26,442 bases of DNA from SURF-32 sp964648365 (lineage in GTDB: Bacteria > Planctomycetota > Phycisphaerae > UBA1845), in the NCBI GenBank assembly GCA_964648365.1, contig CAZYLK010000078.1, positions 1 to 26,442 of the forward strand, given 5' to 3'. The notes under the pieces are model-generated. The model was not told where the DNA came from, searched no databases, and saw only the letters and a program-made list of their open reading frames with translations. Position 1 is the stretch's first letter. Each line of letters starts with the position of its first letter. Below are positions 14,630 to 24,136 of the stretch, piece by piece. A program made the translations under genes and the position numbers.

Positions 14630-15658
14630 ATGTCTGACGTCCGGCGCATCCTCGACGCCAATCATAACCGCGCCCGCGAGGCTGCCCGGGTCATGGAGGA
14701 ATACGCGCGCTTTTCGCTGAACGACGCGGCGCTGGCCGAAGCCTGCAAGACGTTGCGTCACGCGCTGGGTCTGGCCGTGGCGGGGCTGGGCGAACCGGCG
14801 CTGATCCGGTCGCGCGACATCGTCGGCGACGTGGGGCGCGACGTGACGGCGGAAGGGGAGTACGAGCGGCCCGACGCGGCGGCCGTCGCGACGGCGGCGG
14901 CGTTTCGTCTCAGTGAGGCGCTGCGATCTCTGGAAGAATACGGCAAGACGCTTGATTCGAAGTTCGCCCGCTGCGTCGAGTCGCTGCGCTACGACGCCTA
15001 CGAATTGCAGCGGCGTATCGACATCACGGCCGCCGCTCGGCGGCGCTTCCGCGACGTGCAACTCTACGTCCTCATCACCGAATCGCTCTGCCGCGGCGAC
15101 TGGTGTGGCGTCGCGGAGGCGGCACTTCGCGGCGGGGCGGACGTCTTGCAGCTTCGCGAAAAGGGCCTGCCCGAGCGCGAGCTGATCGGCCGGGCCCGCA
15201 AGCTGGTCGAGCTCTGCCGGCGACACGACGCGATGTGCATCATCAATGACCGGCCGGACGTGGCCGCGATCGCAGGGGCCGACGGCGTACACCTGGGTCA
15301 GGACGACGCCACCGTTCGCGACGTTCGGCGCCTCCTGCCACCGCGGGTGCTCATCGGCGTCAGTACGCATACCGTCGAGCAAGCTGCCGCCGCCATCGCC
15401 GACGCGCCGGACTACGTGGCGGTCGGACCCATGTTCGACAGCCCGACGAAGCCGCAGCCGTACGTCGCCGGGCCGCAGACGCTTGCGTCCGTGCGGGCCA
15501 TGACCGGCCTGCCGCTGGCGGCCATCGGCGGCATCGACGCGAACCGCGCCGCCGGCGTGCGTGCGGCCGGGGCGGATGTGCTGTGCGTTTGCGCCGCCGT
15601 GATCGGCGACGCCGATCCCGAGGCGGCGGCGCGGCGATTGAGGCAGACTTTGACGTGA
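14630..15658 (+). CDS. thiE: ThiD2-ThiE fusion, thiamine phosphate synthase
   Basis: Joins HMP diphosphate and thiazole phosphate to thiamine phosphate. The 342-residue protein has two parts. Residues about 5-140 (VRRILDANHNRAREAARVME, YARFSLNDAALA, LRHALG, RLSEALRSLEEYGK) match the ThiD2 domain, an alternative HMP-phosphate kinase often fused to ThiE. Residues about 145-340 are a ThiE TIM barrel with DVLQLREKGL, IINDRPDVAA, GADGVHLGQDD, GVSTHT, YVAVGPMFDSPTK and AIGGI for phosphate binding. The ATG at 14630 has GTGGAG six bases upstream; a GTG at 14618 in frame is less likely. No THI-box riboswitch was seen upstream. The fusion would supply two consecutive steps. Confidence 0.93.
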   Translation: MSDVRRILDANHNRAREAARVMEEYARFSLNDAALAEACKTLRHALGLAVAGLGEPALIRSRDIVGDVGRDVTAEGEYERPDAAAVATAAAFRLSEALRSLEEYGKTLDSKFARCVESLRYDAYELQRRIDITAAARRRFRDVQLYVLITESLCRGDWCGVAEAALRGGADVLQLREKGLPERELIGRARKLVELCRRHDAMCIINDRPDVAAIAGADGVHLGQDDATVRDVRRLLPPRVLIGVSTHTVEQAAAAIADAPDYVAVGPMFDSPTKPQPYVAGPQTLASVRAMTGLPLAAIGGIDANRAAGVRAAGADVLCVCAAVIGDADPEAAARRLRQTLT

Positions 15659-15689
15659 TCGCAGCGACTTCGACCCGGCGCCGCCGTAC

Positions 15690-15698
15690 TGATACGAT
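15690..15698 (+). promoter_or_regulatory. Extended -10 promoter of the aldolase/dehydrogenase gene
   Basis: TGATACGAT combines a TG extension with a TACGAT box about 90 bp before the ATG at 15786. The -35 (ttcgac at 15669) is weak. Confidence 0.3.
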
Positions 15699-15785
15699 GG
15701 CGCCTGCGGCCCGTGGAGTGCCGCGATGCATGGCTGCGGCGTTCTGGAGGGCGCCGGCGGGTGCGGCGCGGCGGCGTGAACCCCG

Positions 15786-18038
15786 ATGACAGACTACGCC
15801 AACTTGCGACCCTCGTTTCTCTGGGATGACGATCATGCCGCGCAGGCCGTTGCCCGGTTGGGGCCTCAGTGCGCCGACAACGTGGCCCTGCGGCTCTACT
15901 CGGCCTGCCTCATCGGCGCCGATCCAAACCTGGTTTTGTGCGGGGGGGGGAACGTCTCAGTCAAAGGGCGTTATCGCGACATCACCGGTGACGAGATCGA
16001 CGCCATCTATGTCAAAGCATCGGGACATGACCTGGCGACGCTGACGCCGTCGGGCCTGCCCGCGCTGGATCTGGCTTCGCTGCGCACGCTGCGCCGGGTG
16101 CCGTCGATGACGGACGCGGTTATGGCCAATGAGCTGCGCAGGCGGCTCTTCGACACGACAGCTCCGACGCCATCTATCGAAACGCTGGTCCATGCCTTCC
16201 TGCCGCACAAGTTCGTCGATCATTCGCACGCCGACGCGGTGCTGGTTTTGACCAATCAGCCGAACTGCGAGGAACTGATCCGCGAAGCGCTGACCGGCCT
16301 CGGCGCGGTAAGGCCGGTCGGGACTGGGTCGCACGGGGTTAAACCCAGCGAGCCGCGGGCTTCAGCACGCGCGGACTCCCCGCCTTCGACGCCGCGCCCA
16401 ACCTCGCACGACGGTCCATGCGGAAGCATCGGCATCATCCCTTACGTTCATCCGGGCTTCGATTTGGCGAAGGCGGTCGCGGGCCACGTCGAGGCGCATC
16501 CGGACGTCGACGCCCTCGTGTTGATGCATCACGGCCTCTTCACGTTCGCCAATGACGCGAAGTCCAGCTACCAGCGTCACATCGATATCGTGACGGCCTG
16601 CGCGGAGTTCGCGAGTCAGCGTGCCGCCAATCGCAAGCCGCGCGTCGAATCATCCGAGATGTTGCCCGACCGTTCGGCGATTGCACGAACCGCGGCGGTT
16701 CTGCGGGGTGCGCTGGCCATGCCGCGAGCCGACGAGGACCATCCGTTTGAGCACACGCTGCTTGCATGGTTGGGAGATGTTGACGGCTTTGCGTTCAGCG
16801 ACGACGGTCCGCGCCTCGCGGCGACCGGGCCGCTGACGGGGGATCATGTGATCCGCACGCGTCCCCGGCCGCTCTTCGTCACGCGGCCACATTGGGATGA
16901 TCAGCAAAAGCTGGCGTCAGAAGTCTTCCCCGCCGTAAAGGGGTACGTCAAACAGTACCTGGCATACTTCAAGAAGCACGCTGAAGCTGAAACGCAGCCG
17001 CTTTCGGACGGCAATCCCAACGTCGTCTGGCTGAAGGGGGGCGGCGCCTGGGTTCGAGCGCGCACGCCGGCGAAGCTCGCGGCTCTTGGGCATATCACCC
17101 GTCACACGGCGCGGGCACAATTGCTGGCGGAGGCCATCGGGCGTTACACGCCGCTGCCCGACGCCGACCTGTTCAAGATGGAATACCGCGACTTGCAGCA
17201 GGCCAAGCTCGCAAAACCCCGGCCGGGGCTGCTGGAAGGCATGGTCGTGGCCATCAGTGGGGCGGGGGGGGCGATCGGCTCCGGGATCGCGCTGGCGTGC
17301 GCCCGCGAGGGGGCGTGTGTCCTGCTGGCCGACATCGATCGCGAAGGCGCCGAGCGCGTACAGCGGCGTCTGGAGGACTCCCTGCCCGGATGCGGCACGC
17401 TGGCGGTGGCCATGGACGTGACCGATGAAGCGAGCGTGAGCAGCGGCTTCGAAGAAGCCTGCCTGAAATGGGGCGGTGTCGATGTCGTTGTAGCCAATGC
17501 GGGCGTGGCGCACGTGTCATCCATCGAGGACATGGACGTGGCGGCCTTCCGCCGGGTGATGGAGATCAACGCCGTCGGGTACTTGACCTTCATCCGCGAA
17601 GGCGTGCGGATCATGAAGCTGCAAGGCATCGGCGGAAACGTGATCATCAATGCCAGTAAGAACGTCTTCGCGCCCGGCAAGCAGTTTGGCGCCTACAGCG
17701 CCTCCAAGGCGGCCGGGCATCAGCTTGGCAAGGTCGCTGCGCTGGAGCTCGCCGAGCACCGCATTCGGGTGAACATGATCAACGCCGACGCGGTCTTCGA
17801 CGACGACGGCGACGTAACCAGCGGCCTGTGGGCCGCCGTCGGCCCCGACCGCGCCGCCGCCCGCGGCCTCAAGCCCGAAGACCTGCCCGAGTTCTACCGC
17901 AAGCGAAACCTGTTAGGCGCCCGCATCCGCGCCCACCACGTCGGCGCGGCCGTGGTGTTTCTGGCGTCGAACGCGACGCCGACGACCGGCGCGACGATTC
18001 CGATCGACGGCGGGATACCGGAGGCGTTTCCGCGGTGA
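15786..18038 (+). CDS. Bifunctional class II aldolase / short-chain dehydrogenase
   Basis: The 750-residue protein joins a class II aldolase (about 20-420) to an NAD(P)-dependent short-chain dehydrogenase (about 480-745). This is the layout of bifunctional rhamnulose-1-phosphate aldolase/lactaldehyde dehydrogenase proteins. The aldolase part shows CGGGNVSVKG, YVKASGHDL, the zinc-binding HSHADAV and LMHHGLF. The dehydrogenase part has the nucleotide loop SGAGGAIGSG, NAGVAHVS, INASKN and the catalytic YSASK, and ends GATIPIDGGIPEAFPR. An insert of about 40 residues (about 175-216) interrupts the aldolase just before IGIIPYVHPGFDL; residues 189-196 are EPRASARA, encoded by a palindromic repeat also found in the ABC ATPase gene. 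The substrate, a deoxy-sugar phosphate, is inferred. No rhamnose pathway neighbours are present. Confidence 0.9.
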   Translation: MTDYANLRPSFLWDDDHAAQAVARLGPQCADNVALRLYSACLIGADPNLVLCGGGNVSVKGRYRDITGDEIDAIYVKASGHDLATLTPSGLPALDLASLRTLRRVPSMTDAVMANELRRRLFDTTAPTPSIETLVHAFLPHKFVDHSHADAVLVLTNQPNCEELIREALTGLGAVRPVGTGSHGVKPSEPRASARADSPPSTPRPTSHDGPCGSIGIIPYVHPGFDLAKAVAGHVEAHPDVDALVLMHHGLFTFANDAKSSYQRHIDIVTACAEFASQRAANRKPRVESSEMLPDRSAIARTAAVLRGALAMPRADEDHPFEHTLLAWLGDVDGFAFSDDGPRLAATGPLTGDHVIRTRPRPLFVTRPHWDDQQKLASEVFPAVKGYVKQYLAYFKKHAEAETQPLSDGNPNVVWLKGGGAWVRARTPAKLAALGHITRHTARAQLLAEAIGRYTPLPDADLFKMEYRDLQQAKLAKPRPGLLEGMVVAISGAGGAIGSGIALACAREGACVLLADIDREGAERVQRRLEDSLPGCGTLAVAMDVTDEASVSSGFEEACLKWGGVDVVVANAGVAHVSSIEDMDVAAFRRVMEINAVGYLTFIREGVRIMKLQGIGGNVIINASKNVFAPGKQFGAYSASKAAGHQLGKVAALELAEHRIRVNMINADAVFDDDGDVTSGLWAAVGPDRAAARGLKPEDLPEFYRKRNLLGARIRAHHVGAAVVFLASNATPTTGATIPIDGGIPEAFPR
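16350..16374 (+). repeat. Palindromic element in frame in the aldolase gene
   Basis: gagccgcgggcttcagc followed by acgcgcgg repeats the ABC-gene element with one arm mismatch (gcacgcg for gcccgcg). It is preceded by ggggttaaaccc, like the ggttgaaacc of the other copy. Confidence 0.75.
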
Positions 18039-18051
18039 TGCGGGGCGGCAT

Positions 18052-18095
18052 GCAGCCTCGAAGGGTCTATCCGCCCAGCCCACGCCGGAGGCTGC
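18052..18095. repeat. Inverted repeat after the aldolase gene
   Basis: gcagcctc (18052-18059) pairs with gaggctgc (18088-18095) across a 28-nt loop, 14 bp after the stop codon. There is no T run; it may stabilise or end the transcript. Confidence 0.3.
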
Positions 18096-18149
18096 TGAAT
18101 GCCCGCGTATGAGAGCCGCCAACTTGGGTTACTGTTCCGGAGCAGTTTC

Positions 18150-18329
18150 ATGAAGAGCACGAACGAGCTTCACGACGCGTCCACTGATAACGCTCAACTG
18201 GTCGAGAGTCGGGCGATGCTTGAGCGAAGCGCGGCGGACATTCGCCACGGTCGCACGCAACCTGCCGAGGAGGCGCTGCGGCAGATTGCGGAGGAACTCG
18301 GTTTCAAGTTGGATCGACGACGCGCGTGA
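18150..18329 (+). CDS. Small antitoxin-like protein
   Basis: A 59-residue charged helical protein. The C-terminal half (ERSAADIRHGRTQPAEEALR, then QIAEELGF) resembles the ends of small type II antitoxins of the Phd/RelB kind, in which a 'RxGRxxPxEE' segment follows a long helix. The similarity is to a pattern, not a proven family. The ATG at 18150 has CGGAG seven bases upstream. No clear toxin follows: the next 250 bp hold only a short frame overlapping the stop (GTGA at 18326) that ends at 18404, and an open but startless stretch in another frame that reads DYDRERRELTGVYADTVRRM. It may be an orphan or the surviving half of a broken pair. Confidence 0.5.
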   Translation: MKSTNELHDASTDNAQLVESRAMLERSAADIRHGRTQPAEEALRQIAEELGFKLDRRRA

Positions 18330-18578
18330 CACCGTCGCACCCAGGCCAGTCATACCGGCGCTCGGCCGATCGCCGGCACGACGAGGCGGAGAAGAGCTGA
18401 TGATTACGATCGCGAGCGTCGGGAGCTAACTGGCGTGTACGCCGACACCGTGCGGCGTATGACCGAATCCGACCGGCTGCGGATCGCCGCGCACATCAAG
18501 GATGGATTGGGTCGAACTGGCGAGCGGATCGATCGCGAGTCTTATCGGGTCGGACATCGCGTCGATTCGATTTCCGGC

Positions 18579-18833
18579 TCAATCCTCTAGCGCTGGCACT
18601 AGCACCACGTTGTCCTCCCCGGCTGCATGAAGTTCCCGCTCGACCTTTGACATGAAGTTTGCGTACTCCGACGCCCGCACACCCCCTCGGGAAGGCACCA
18701 CCACGATGTATAACCAGCCGTCGTCGAGTTTGTGGCTGGTCACTCTGAGATAGATACCGTCCGCCTCCGCCTCCGTCAGGCGATTCTCGACCCTCTTGAG
18801 AATGTCTGTCGCTTCCTCTTGAGTGGTGGGCAT
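18579..18833 (-). CDS. Small partner protein of the HEPN gene
   Basis: An 84-residue acidic protein, family not recognised. It has a helical N-terminus (TTQEEATDILKRVENRLTEA), two beta-like strands (GIYLRVTSHKL; DGWLYIVVVPS), a helix (ASEYANFMSKVERELHAAG) and a final strand (DNVVLVPALED). This alpha-beta-beta-alpha-beta order would suit a compact regulatory or immunity partner. The ATG at 18833 begins 14 bp after the stop of the HEPN gene on the same strand, so the two are almost certainly cotranscribed. Role as antitoxin is inference from size, charge and linkage only. Confidence 0.65.
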   Translation of the reverse strand: MPTTQEEATDILKRVENRLTEAEADGIYLRVTSHKLDDGWLYIVVVPSRGGVRASEYANFMSKVERELHAAGEDNVVLVPALED

Positions 18834-18847
18834 GATGGGCAATTCCT

Positions 18848-19237
18848 TCAAAATGATTCGAAGATTGTGTTCATGATCGAGATGGCTTCGCGCGCATCCC
18901 GACCATCCACTTCGACGGAAGGCCGATAATCCGCCGCGCAGCGCAACGTGTACAACCGGCCGATTAACTCCGACAACTTCACGCGCCTCGGTTCGTCCAA
19001 GCTCGTCATGTGGAGCCTGATCAGGCGGCGGATCCCACCGGTTCCGCTTCTGCCAGGATGTTTCGGTCCGTCGTCGCCAGTCGGGAATGTGACGGCGGGT
19101 AAGCCCGAGAGGTCGAACGTGATCTTCGAGTACGCGGCGTAATACGCCCGGCTGAGGCACGAACGATAGCGCTCATTCACGAGACGATTAGCGGCCTTCC
19201 GCGCGTCACTTGCCAGATCAAACCACGACTCGGACAT
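18848..19237 (-). CDS. HEPN-domain protein (UPF0332-like)
   Basis: A 129-residue, largely helical protein. The segment ERYRSCLSRAYYAAYSKITF (about 22-41), with the S-R-A-Y-Y-A motif, and the late TLRCAADYRPSVEV (about 95-108), with R-x-x-A-D-Y, are hallmarks of the HEPN/UPF0332 group, many members of which are RNases of toxin or defence systems or pair with nucleotidyltransferases. A canonical R-x4-6-H catalytic pair is not evident, so activity is uncertain. No MNT nucleotidyltransferase is adjacent; instead an unrelated 84-residue protein follows after 14 bp. The ATG at 19237 is six bases after a TAGAAT box with no ribosome binding site in between, suggesting a leaderless transcript. Confidence 0.75.
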   Translation of the reverse strand: MSESWFDLASDARKAANRLVNERYRSCLSRAYYAAYSKITFDLSGLPAVTFPTGDDGPKHPGRSGTGGIRRLIRLHMTSLDEPRRVKLSELIGRLYTLRCAADYRPSVEVDGRDAREAISIMNTIFESF

Positions 19238-19243
19238 GTACAG

Positions 19244-19249
19244 ATTCTA
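19244..19249 (-). promoter_or_regulatory. -10 box close to the HEPN start
   Basis: TAGAAT on the minus strand ends six bases before the ATG at 19237. It resembles the arrangements in front of archease and of the gene at 23188. Confidence 0.3.
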
Positions 19250-19490
19250 TCTCTCCAACTGCGGGGTTGCGAGTTCCCATGATTCGCCCGCGCGCTCCGA
19301 CGCTCGGGAGGTCCGTCAGGCGCAGCCGGTCTTGGAGAGGAGAATCCGTCTTGACCCACGGCATCCGGTTGTCGCCAGCGCAATGCACCATGCGTGCCCA
19401 GTTGTGGCGTGCGCGGCGGCACGGGCCGACAGGGTCATGTTCCTCCTGGCCGAATTGCGTGGTCCACCGTCGCAAACGGGATTGGCGACC

Positions 19491-20207
19491 TCACGCCCCC
19501 GCCAGCGCCTTCAGCTCGATCGCAAACAGTTCCACCCGCCGGTTCCTCTCGCGGTTGGCGGCGGAGCTGTTCGGCGCCCGGCCGCGATATTCGCCGGCGC
19601 CGGCCACGACCAGTTTCGTCGGCGATATCCCCCGGCCGATCAGGTAGCGCACGACCGCCAGCGATCGCTCGGCGCTGAGCTGATAGTTGTCGTCCCATCC
19701 GCTCTTTTCGATGGGTTGATCGTCGGTATGCCCGATGATCAGAATGTCCTTGTCGGGATAGTCGCTCTTGATGACCGCCGCGACGGAGTCGAGGGTCTTG
19801 CGCGCCTCGTCCGTCAGGGCATTCGAGCCGACGTGGAACAGCACGGAGCCCTTGAGCCGGATCATCGCGCCGCCCTCGACCGGCGTCCACCCGGTGGCGA
19901 CCGGTGCGGGGGGGGGCATCGCGTTCAGGCGGGCCTGCAAGTCCTGATTGGCGGCCTCGGCGGCGGCGAGTTGATCCATCAGACGCTGGCGATCGGCGCC
20001 GGCCATGTTGCGGGCGCCGGCCAGGTTCATCCGCTCCTGATCGAGCGCTTGCAGGCGCCGGTTCGCTTCCTCGACGGCCTGTTGCAGGCTTCGGTTCTGG
20101 TCTTCCAGCATCGTCATGCGCCGCGCCTGCTCGCTGTCGGCACAACCGGCCGACGTCAACAGGACGGCACTTCCCAGCACCACTGCAACTGCACTCAGAC
20201 GTGACAT
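19491..20207 (-). CDS. OmpA/Pal-type peptidoglycan-binding lipoprotein
   Basis: A 238-residue envelope protein. The signal peptide MSRLSAVAVVLGSAVLLTSAGC places a lipidated Cys at residue 22. A coiled coil of heptads follows (about 28-90, MLEDQNRSLQQAVEEANRRL and onward), then a Pro-rich linker (MPPPAP), then an OmpA C-like domain (about 110-232) with IIGHTDDQPI, NYQLSAERSLAVVRYLI and NRERNRRVEL, which hold the Asp and Arg used to bind diaminopimelate in this family. It probably tethers outer membrane to cell wall. ATG 20207 has GAGGAGG five bases upstream, decisive over an ATG at 20291. The ACT gene lies 268 bp upstream on the same strand. Confidence 0.92.
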   Translation of the reverse strand: MSRLSAVAVVLGSAVLLTSAGCADSEQARRMTMLEDQNRSLQQAVEEANRRLQALDQERMNLAGARNMAGADRQRLMDQLAAAEAANQDLQARLNAMPPPAPVATGWTPVEGGAMIRLKGSVLFHVGSNALTDEARKTLDSVAAVIKSDYPDKDILIIGHTDDQPIEKSGWDDNYQLSAERSLAVVRYLIGRGISPTKLVVAGAGEYRGRAPNSSAANRERNRRVELFAIELKALAGA

Positions 20208-20475
20208 GACAGCCTCCTCGAACCGCGGGTCTGCATCGCCGCCGGAACCGACGACAGAGTTGAGGATACGCCCGCGCGCGGGTGGGGGCAAGCTGGGGAA
20301 ACTGCGTCGCGACCGCTTGGCGGCGCAGCACGACTCGCGTAAGGACGGCGGAGCGGGGAGCCGGGCTGGAGCCAGGGGTTGCCCGACGTACGGGGCGCGG
20401 CACGCGGGTGAACCAGCCGGGGCGTGCGGCTCGTCGGGACATCACGGCGGCGCTGCGCGCGGACGGGAACCGCAG

Positions 20476-20961
20476 CTATTCGTGCCCGCGCTCGCTCATC
20501 AGGTCGCTTTCGTCCAGAAGCGTGAACCCGCGTTCCGAGAGCACGCGGGCCGCCCCGTCGATGCTGTCGGGCAGCAGGGCGATGGCCGGGTGGCCCATCG
20601 GCTGGACGAGCATGGGGTAGGTATAGTGGATGTTGACCTCGCCGCTGATCAGCGACGCCCAGACGCCCAGCAATGCACGCTTGCCGTGGGGAAGGCTGAT
20701 CACGAGCAGATCCGCCTCGCTGACCTGGAACCGATGGTCGGTCAGCACGTCGTGAGCCCGATCCGGATCGTCGAGAATCATCCGGCAGATCGCGCAATCC
20801 ACGGAATTGACGATCGAAACGGCCAGAATCCGAATTTCAGTCTGGTCGAACAGTTGCGTCAGCCTCAGAAGCTGCCCGACGCGATTCTCGACGAAGACCG
20901 ACTGCTGCCGGACGGTCGGAACCCCCTGGGCTTCCGCTGTTTCGAATGGTTCTGACGCCAT
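20476..20961 (-). CDS. Double ACT-domain protein
   Basis: A 161-residue soluble protein with two ACT-like ligand-binding domains. The first (about 17-90) begins RQQSVFVENRVGQLLRLTQL with the typical Gly after the first strand and continues ILAVSIVNSVDCAICRMILD. The second (about 95-155) reads LLGVWASLISGEVNIHYTYP and later PAIALLPDSIDGAARVLSERG. Stand-alone ACT pairs usually sense amino acids or act as regulators; the ligand here is unknown. It is divergent from dnaK. The start ATG at 20961 has only a weak AAGAA upstream. Confidence 0.8.
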   Translation of the reverse strand: MASEPFETAEAQGVPTVRQQSVFVENRVGQLLRLTQLFDQTEIRILAVSIVNSVDCAICRMILDDPDRAHDVLTDHRFQVSEADLLVISLPHGKRALLGVWASLISGEVNIHYTYPMLVQPMGHPAIALLPDSIDGAARVLSERGFTLLDESDLMSERGHE

Positions 20962-21050
20962 TTCTTATAGGACCAACAAGGTGGAGCGACGCTGAGCCGA
21001 CCGTTCGCGCGCGGCCCCATAAGCATCGGCTATCCAAGCCGAAGTGTCAA

Positions 21051-21091
21051 TCGCAATCCGCGCCGACATGTCAACTTGGCAGAGATTGCGA
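21051..21091. promoter_or_regulatory. Inverted repeat in the dnaK/ACT divergent region
   Basis: tcgcaatc (21051-21058) and gattgcga (21084-21091) are perfect 8-bp arms 25 bp apart, about 140 bp before the dnaK start. It could be an operator. It is not a CIRCE element (ttagcactc-N9-gagtgctaa), and no HspR-type site was seen. Confidence 0.3.
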
Positions 21092-21153
21092 CACGACCGA
21101 AGCGGCTGTGATCATAACTCTATTATGGGAAGCATCTTACATCAACAATCGCG

Positions 21154-21169
21154 TGGCATGGGCCTTGCG
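21154..21169 (+). promoter_or_regulatory. Candidate sigma-54 promoter of dnaK
   Basis: TGGCATGGGCCTTGCG matches TGGCACG-N4-TTGCW except for T in place of C at position 6 and G at the last position. The invariant GG and GC are at the exact 10-bp separation. Initiation would fall near 21180, giving a leader of about 50 nt with AAGGAG before the GTG start at 21229. Confidence 0.5.
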
Positions 21170-21228
21170 GTTTCTCCGGCCCGGAGTCTCGGCTCCCTGA
21201 ACCTTGCATGCGCGATAAGGAGACTGTC

Positions 21229-23154
<1,926 letters not shown>

Positions 23155-23174
23155 CCCTCGGGTGAATAGAGTGG

Positions 23175-23180
23175 TATACT
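23175..23180 (+). promoter_or_regulatory. -10 box close to the start of the gene at 23188
   Basis: TATACT lies seven bases before the ATG with no ribosome binding site between, again pointing to a leaderless transcript started between dnaK and this gene. Confidence 0.35.
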
Positions 23181-23187
23181 CTGCTTG

Positions 23188-23430
23188 ATGCTCGACATCA
23201 GCACGAACAAGCCGATGCGCGTCTCTACGGATGGCCACGCGGGGCCGTACATCATGGTCCCCGTAGAGCAGTTGGGATGTGTCCGCGAGTTGCTTGAGAC
23301 GCACCGGTTCACCTATTGGGTGGACGAGGACGCGATCTCAATCAACGGAGGACCGGAAGTGACGGTGGTCAATCTGAAGCCGGGTTCGGATGCCGACTTT
23401 GTGCAGAGGCTGCTTGACGACGCAGCCTGA
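23188..23430 (+). CDS. Small protein linked to a HEPN-like gene
   Basis: An 80-residue acidic protein of unrecognised family. It reads as alternating strands and helices: MRVSTDGHAGPYIMVPVEQL, then a helix CVRELLETHRFTYWVDEDA, strand AISINGGPEVTVVNL and a final helix DADFVQRLLDDAA. The compact, well-formed pattern and -10 box argue that it is a real gene. It follows dnaK by 33 bp but seems to have its own promoter. The split HEPN-like gene starts 23 bp after its stop on the same strand, so the two form an operon. A regulatory or antitoxin role is inference. Confidence 0.7.
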   Translation: MLDISTNKPMRVSTDGHAGPYIMVPVEQLGCVRELLETHRFTYWVDEDAISINGGPEVTVVNLKPGSDADFVQRLLDDAA

Positions 23431-23453
23431 GGCGCGCGGCGTCTTGCGATCTC

Positions 23454-23926
23454 ATGCAGCTTTCCCAACAGATCATACGGTTGAGCGACACGGCCCTGGA
23501 AGGCTTGGACGCCAGCCACAACTACCACGTCCATACAAAGCGGGCATGGAATCTGGTGAAGCAACTCGTTCGGCACGGCGGGAAGTTCACCATCCGGTCG
23601 TTGAACGGGAAGTGATGGAGCTGTCGTATCGCCGGGTGGCCGACTGGTTCGCGTATCTGGATGGAATCGCGAAGCTGGGCTGTCCCACGCCGGATCAGAT
23701 TCAGCGGCTCGCGGAGATCAAGGCGTCGCGGGACGTCCTTGTTCACAATGGCGGAATCGCCAACCGGATCTACGTCGAGAAGTCGGGCGAACTGGCCCGC
23801 TTCGCCGACGGTGAGCTGCTGCTGCTTCCGGAGAACTACCACCGTGAATCATGGCAACTCGTAAGGGACGTAGCCCGTGCCGTAGCGGACGCGGCTCTCG
23901 CGAAGCTGCATACCCGGCCGGCGTAA
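23454..23926 (+). pseudogene. Split HEPN-like gene (two overlapping frames)
   Basis: Two short frames overlap by one base (TGATG, 23613-23617). The first (23454-23615, 53 residues) reads MQLSQQIIRLSDTALEGLDA and on to WNLVKQLVRHGGKFTIRS. The second (from ATG 23615, 103 residues) reads MELSYRRVADWFAYLDGIAK, then IKASRDVLVHNGGIANRIYV, and ends LAKLHTRPA. The R-D-V-L-V-H-N segment is an R-x4-H motif as in HEPN ribonucleases. From memory of the RiboL-PSP-HEPN-like family, these two pieces are the N- and C-terminal parts of a protein of about 250 residues, and the middle is missing. This implies an out-of-frame internal deletion. Alternatively they are two coupled small genes. In-frame residues just upstream of the second ATG (VVEREV) also look homologous, favouring a broken gene. 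Confidence 0.55.
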
Positions 23927-24136
23927 AACTTCTCCCGCGGGCGCCGGCGGACCGTGGGACGCGTGCTGCGAAGTCGTGCGGCGTCAGCGTCGCCCTAGCC
24001 ACGCGACCACGTGGAACGGCGTCCGACCTGCCCCTCAACCCTTACGTCGAACCGACTCCCGTCCGCAGGGTGACATCGGCGCGGCGAGTTGTTAGTATCC
24101 GTGTAGTACTTGCACGCTTCACGGGAGGCTCTTCTC

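Noticed and set aside
19238..19490. Minus-strand frames between the OmpA and HEPN genes (for example 19218-19475)
   Set aside because: They overlap the HEPN start, have no ribosome binding site and show no protein-like pattern.
583..19916. G or C runs of 8-10 bases inside several genes (583-591, 11301-11308, 13166-13175, 15942-15950, 17264-17271, 19908-19916), as possible phase-variation tracts
   Set aside because: Assuming about one third G and one third C, roughly five such runs are expected by chance in 26 kb, so six is not an excess. They encode Gly or Pro runs in normal motifs.
20962..21228. CIRCE or HspR-type heat-shock operator before dnaK
   Set aside because: No ttagcactc/gagtgctaa or cttgag-type repeats were found; only an unrelated 8-bp inverted repeat is present.
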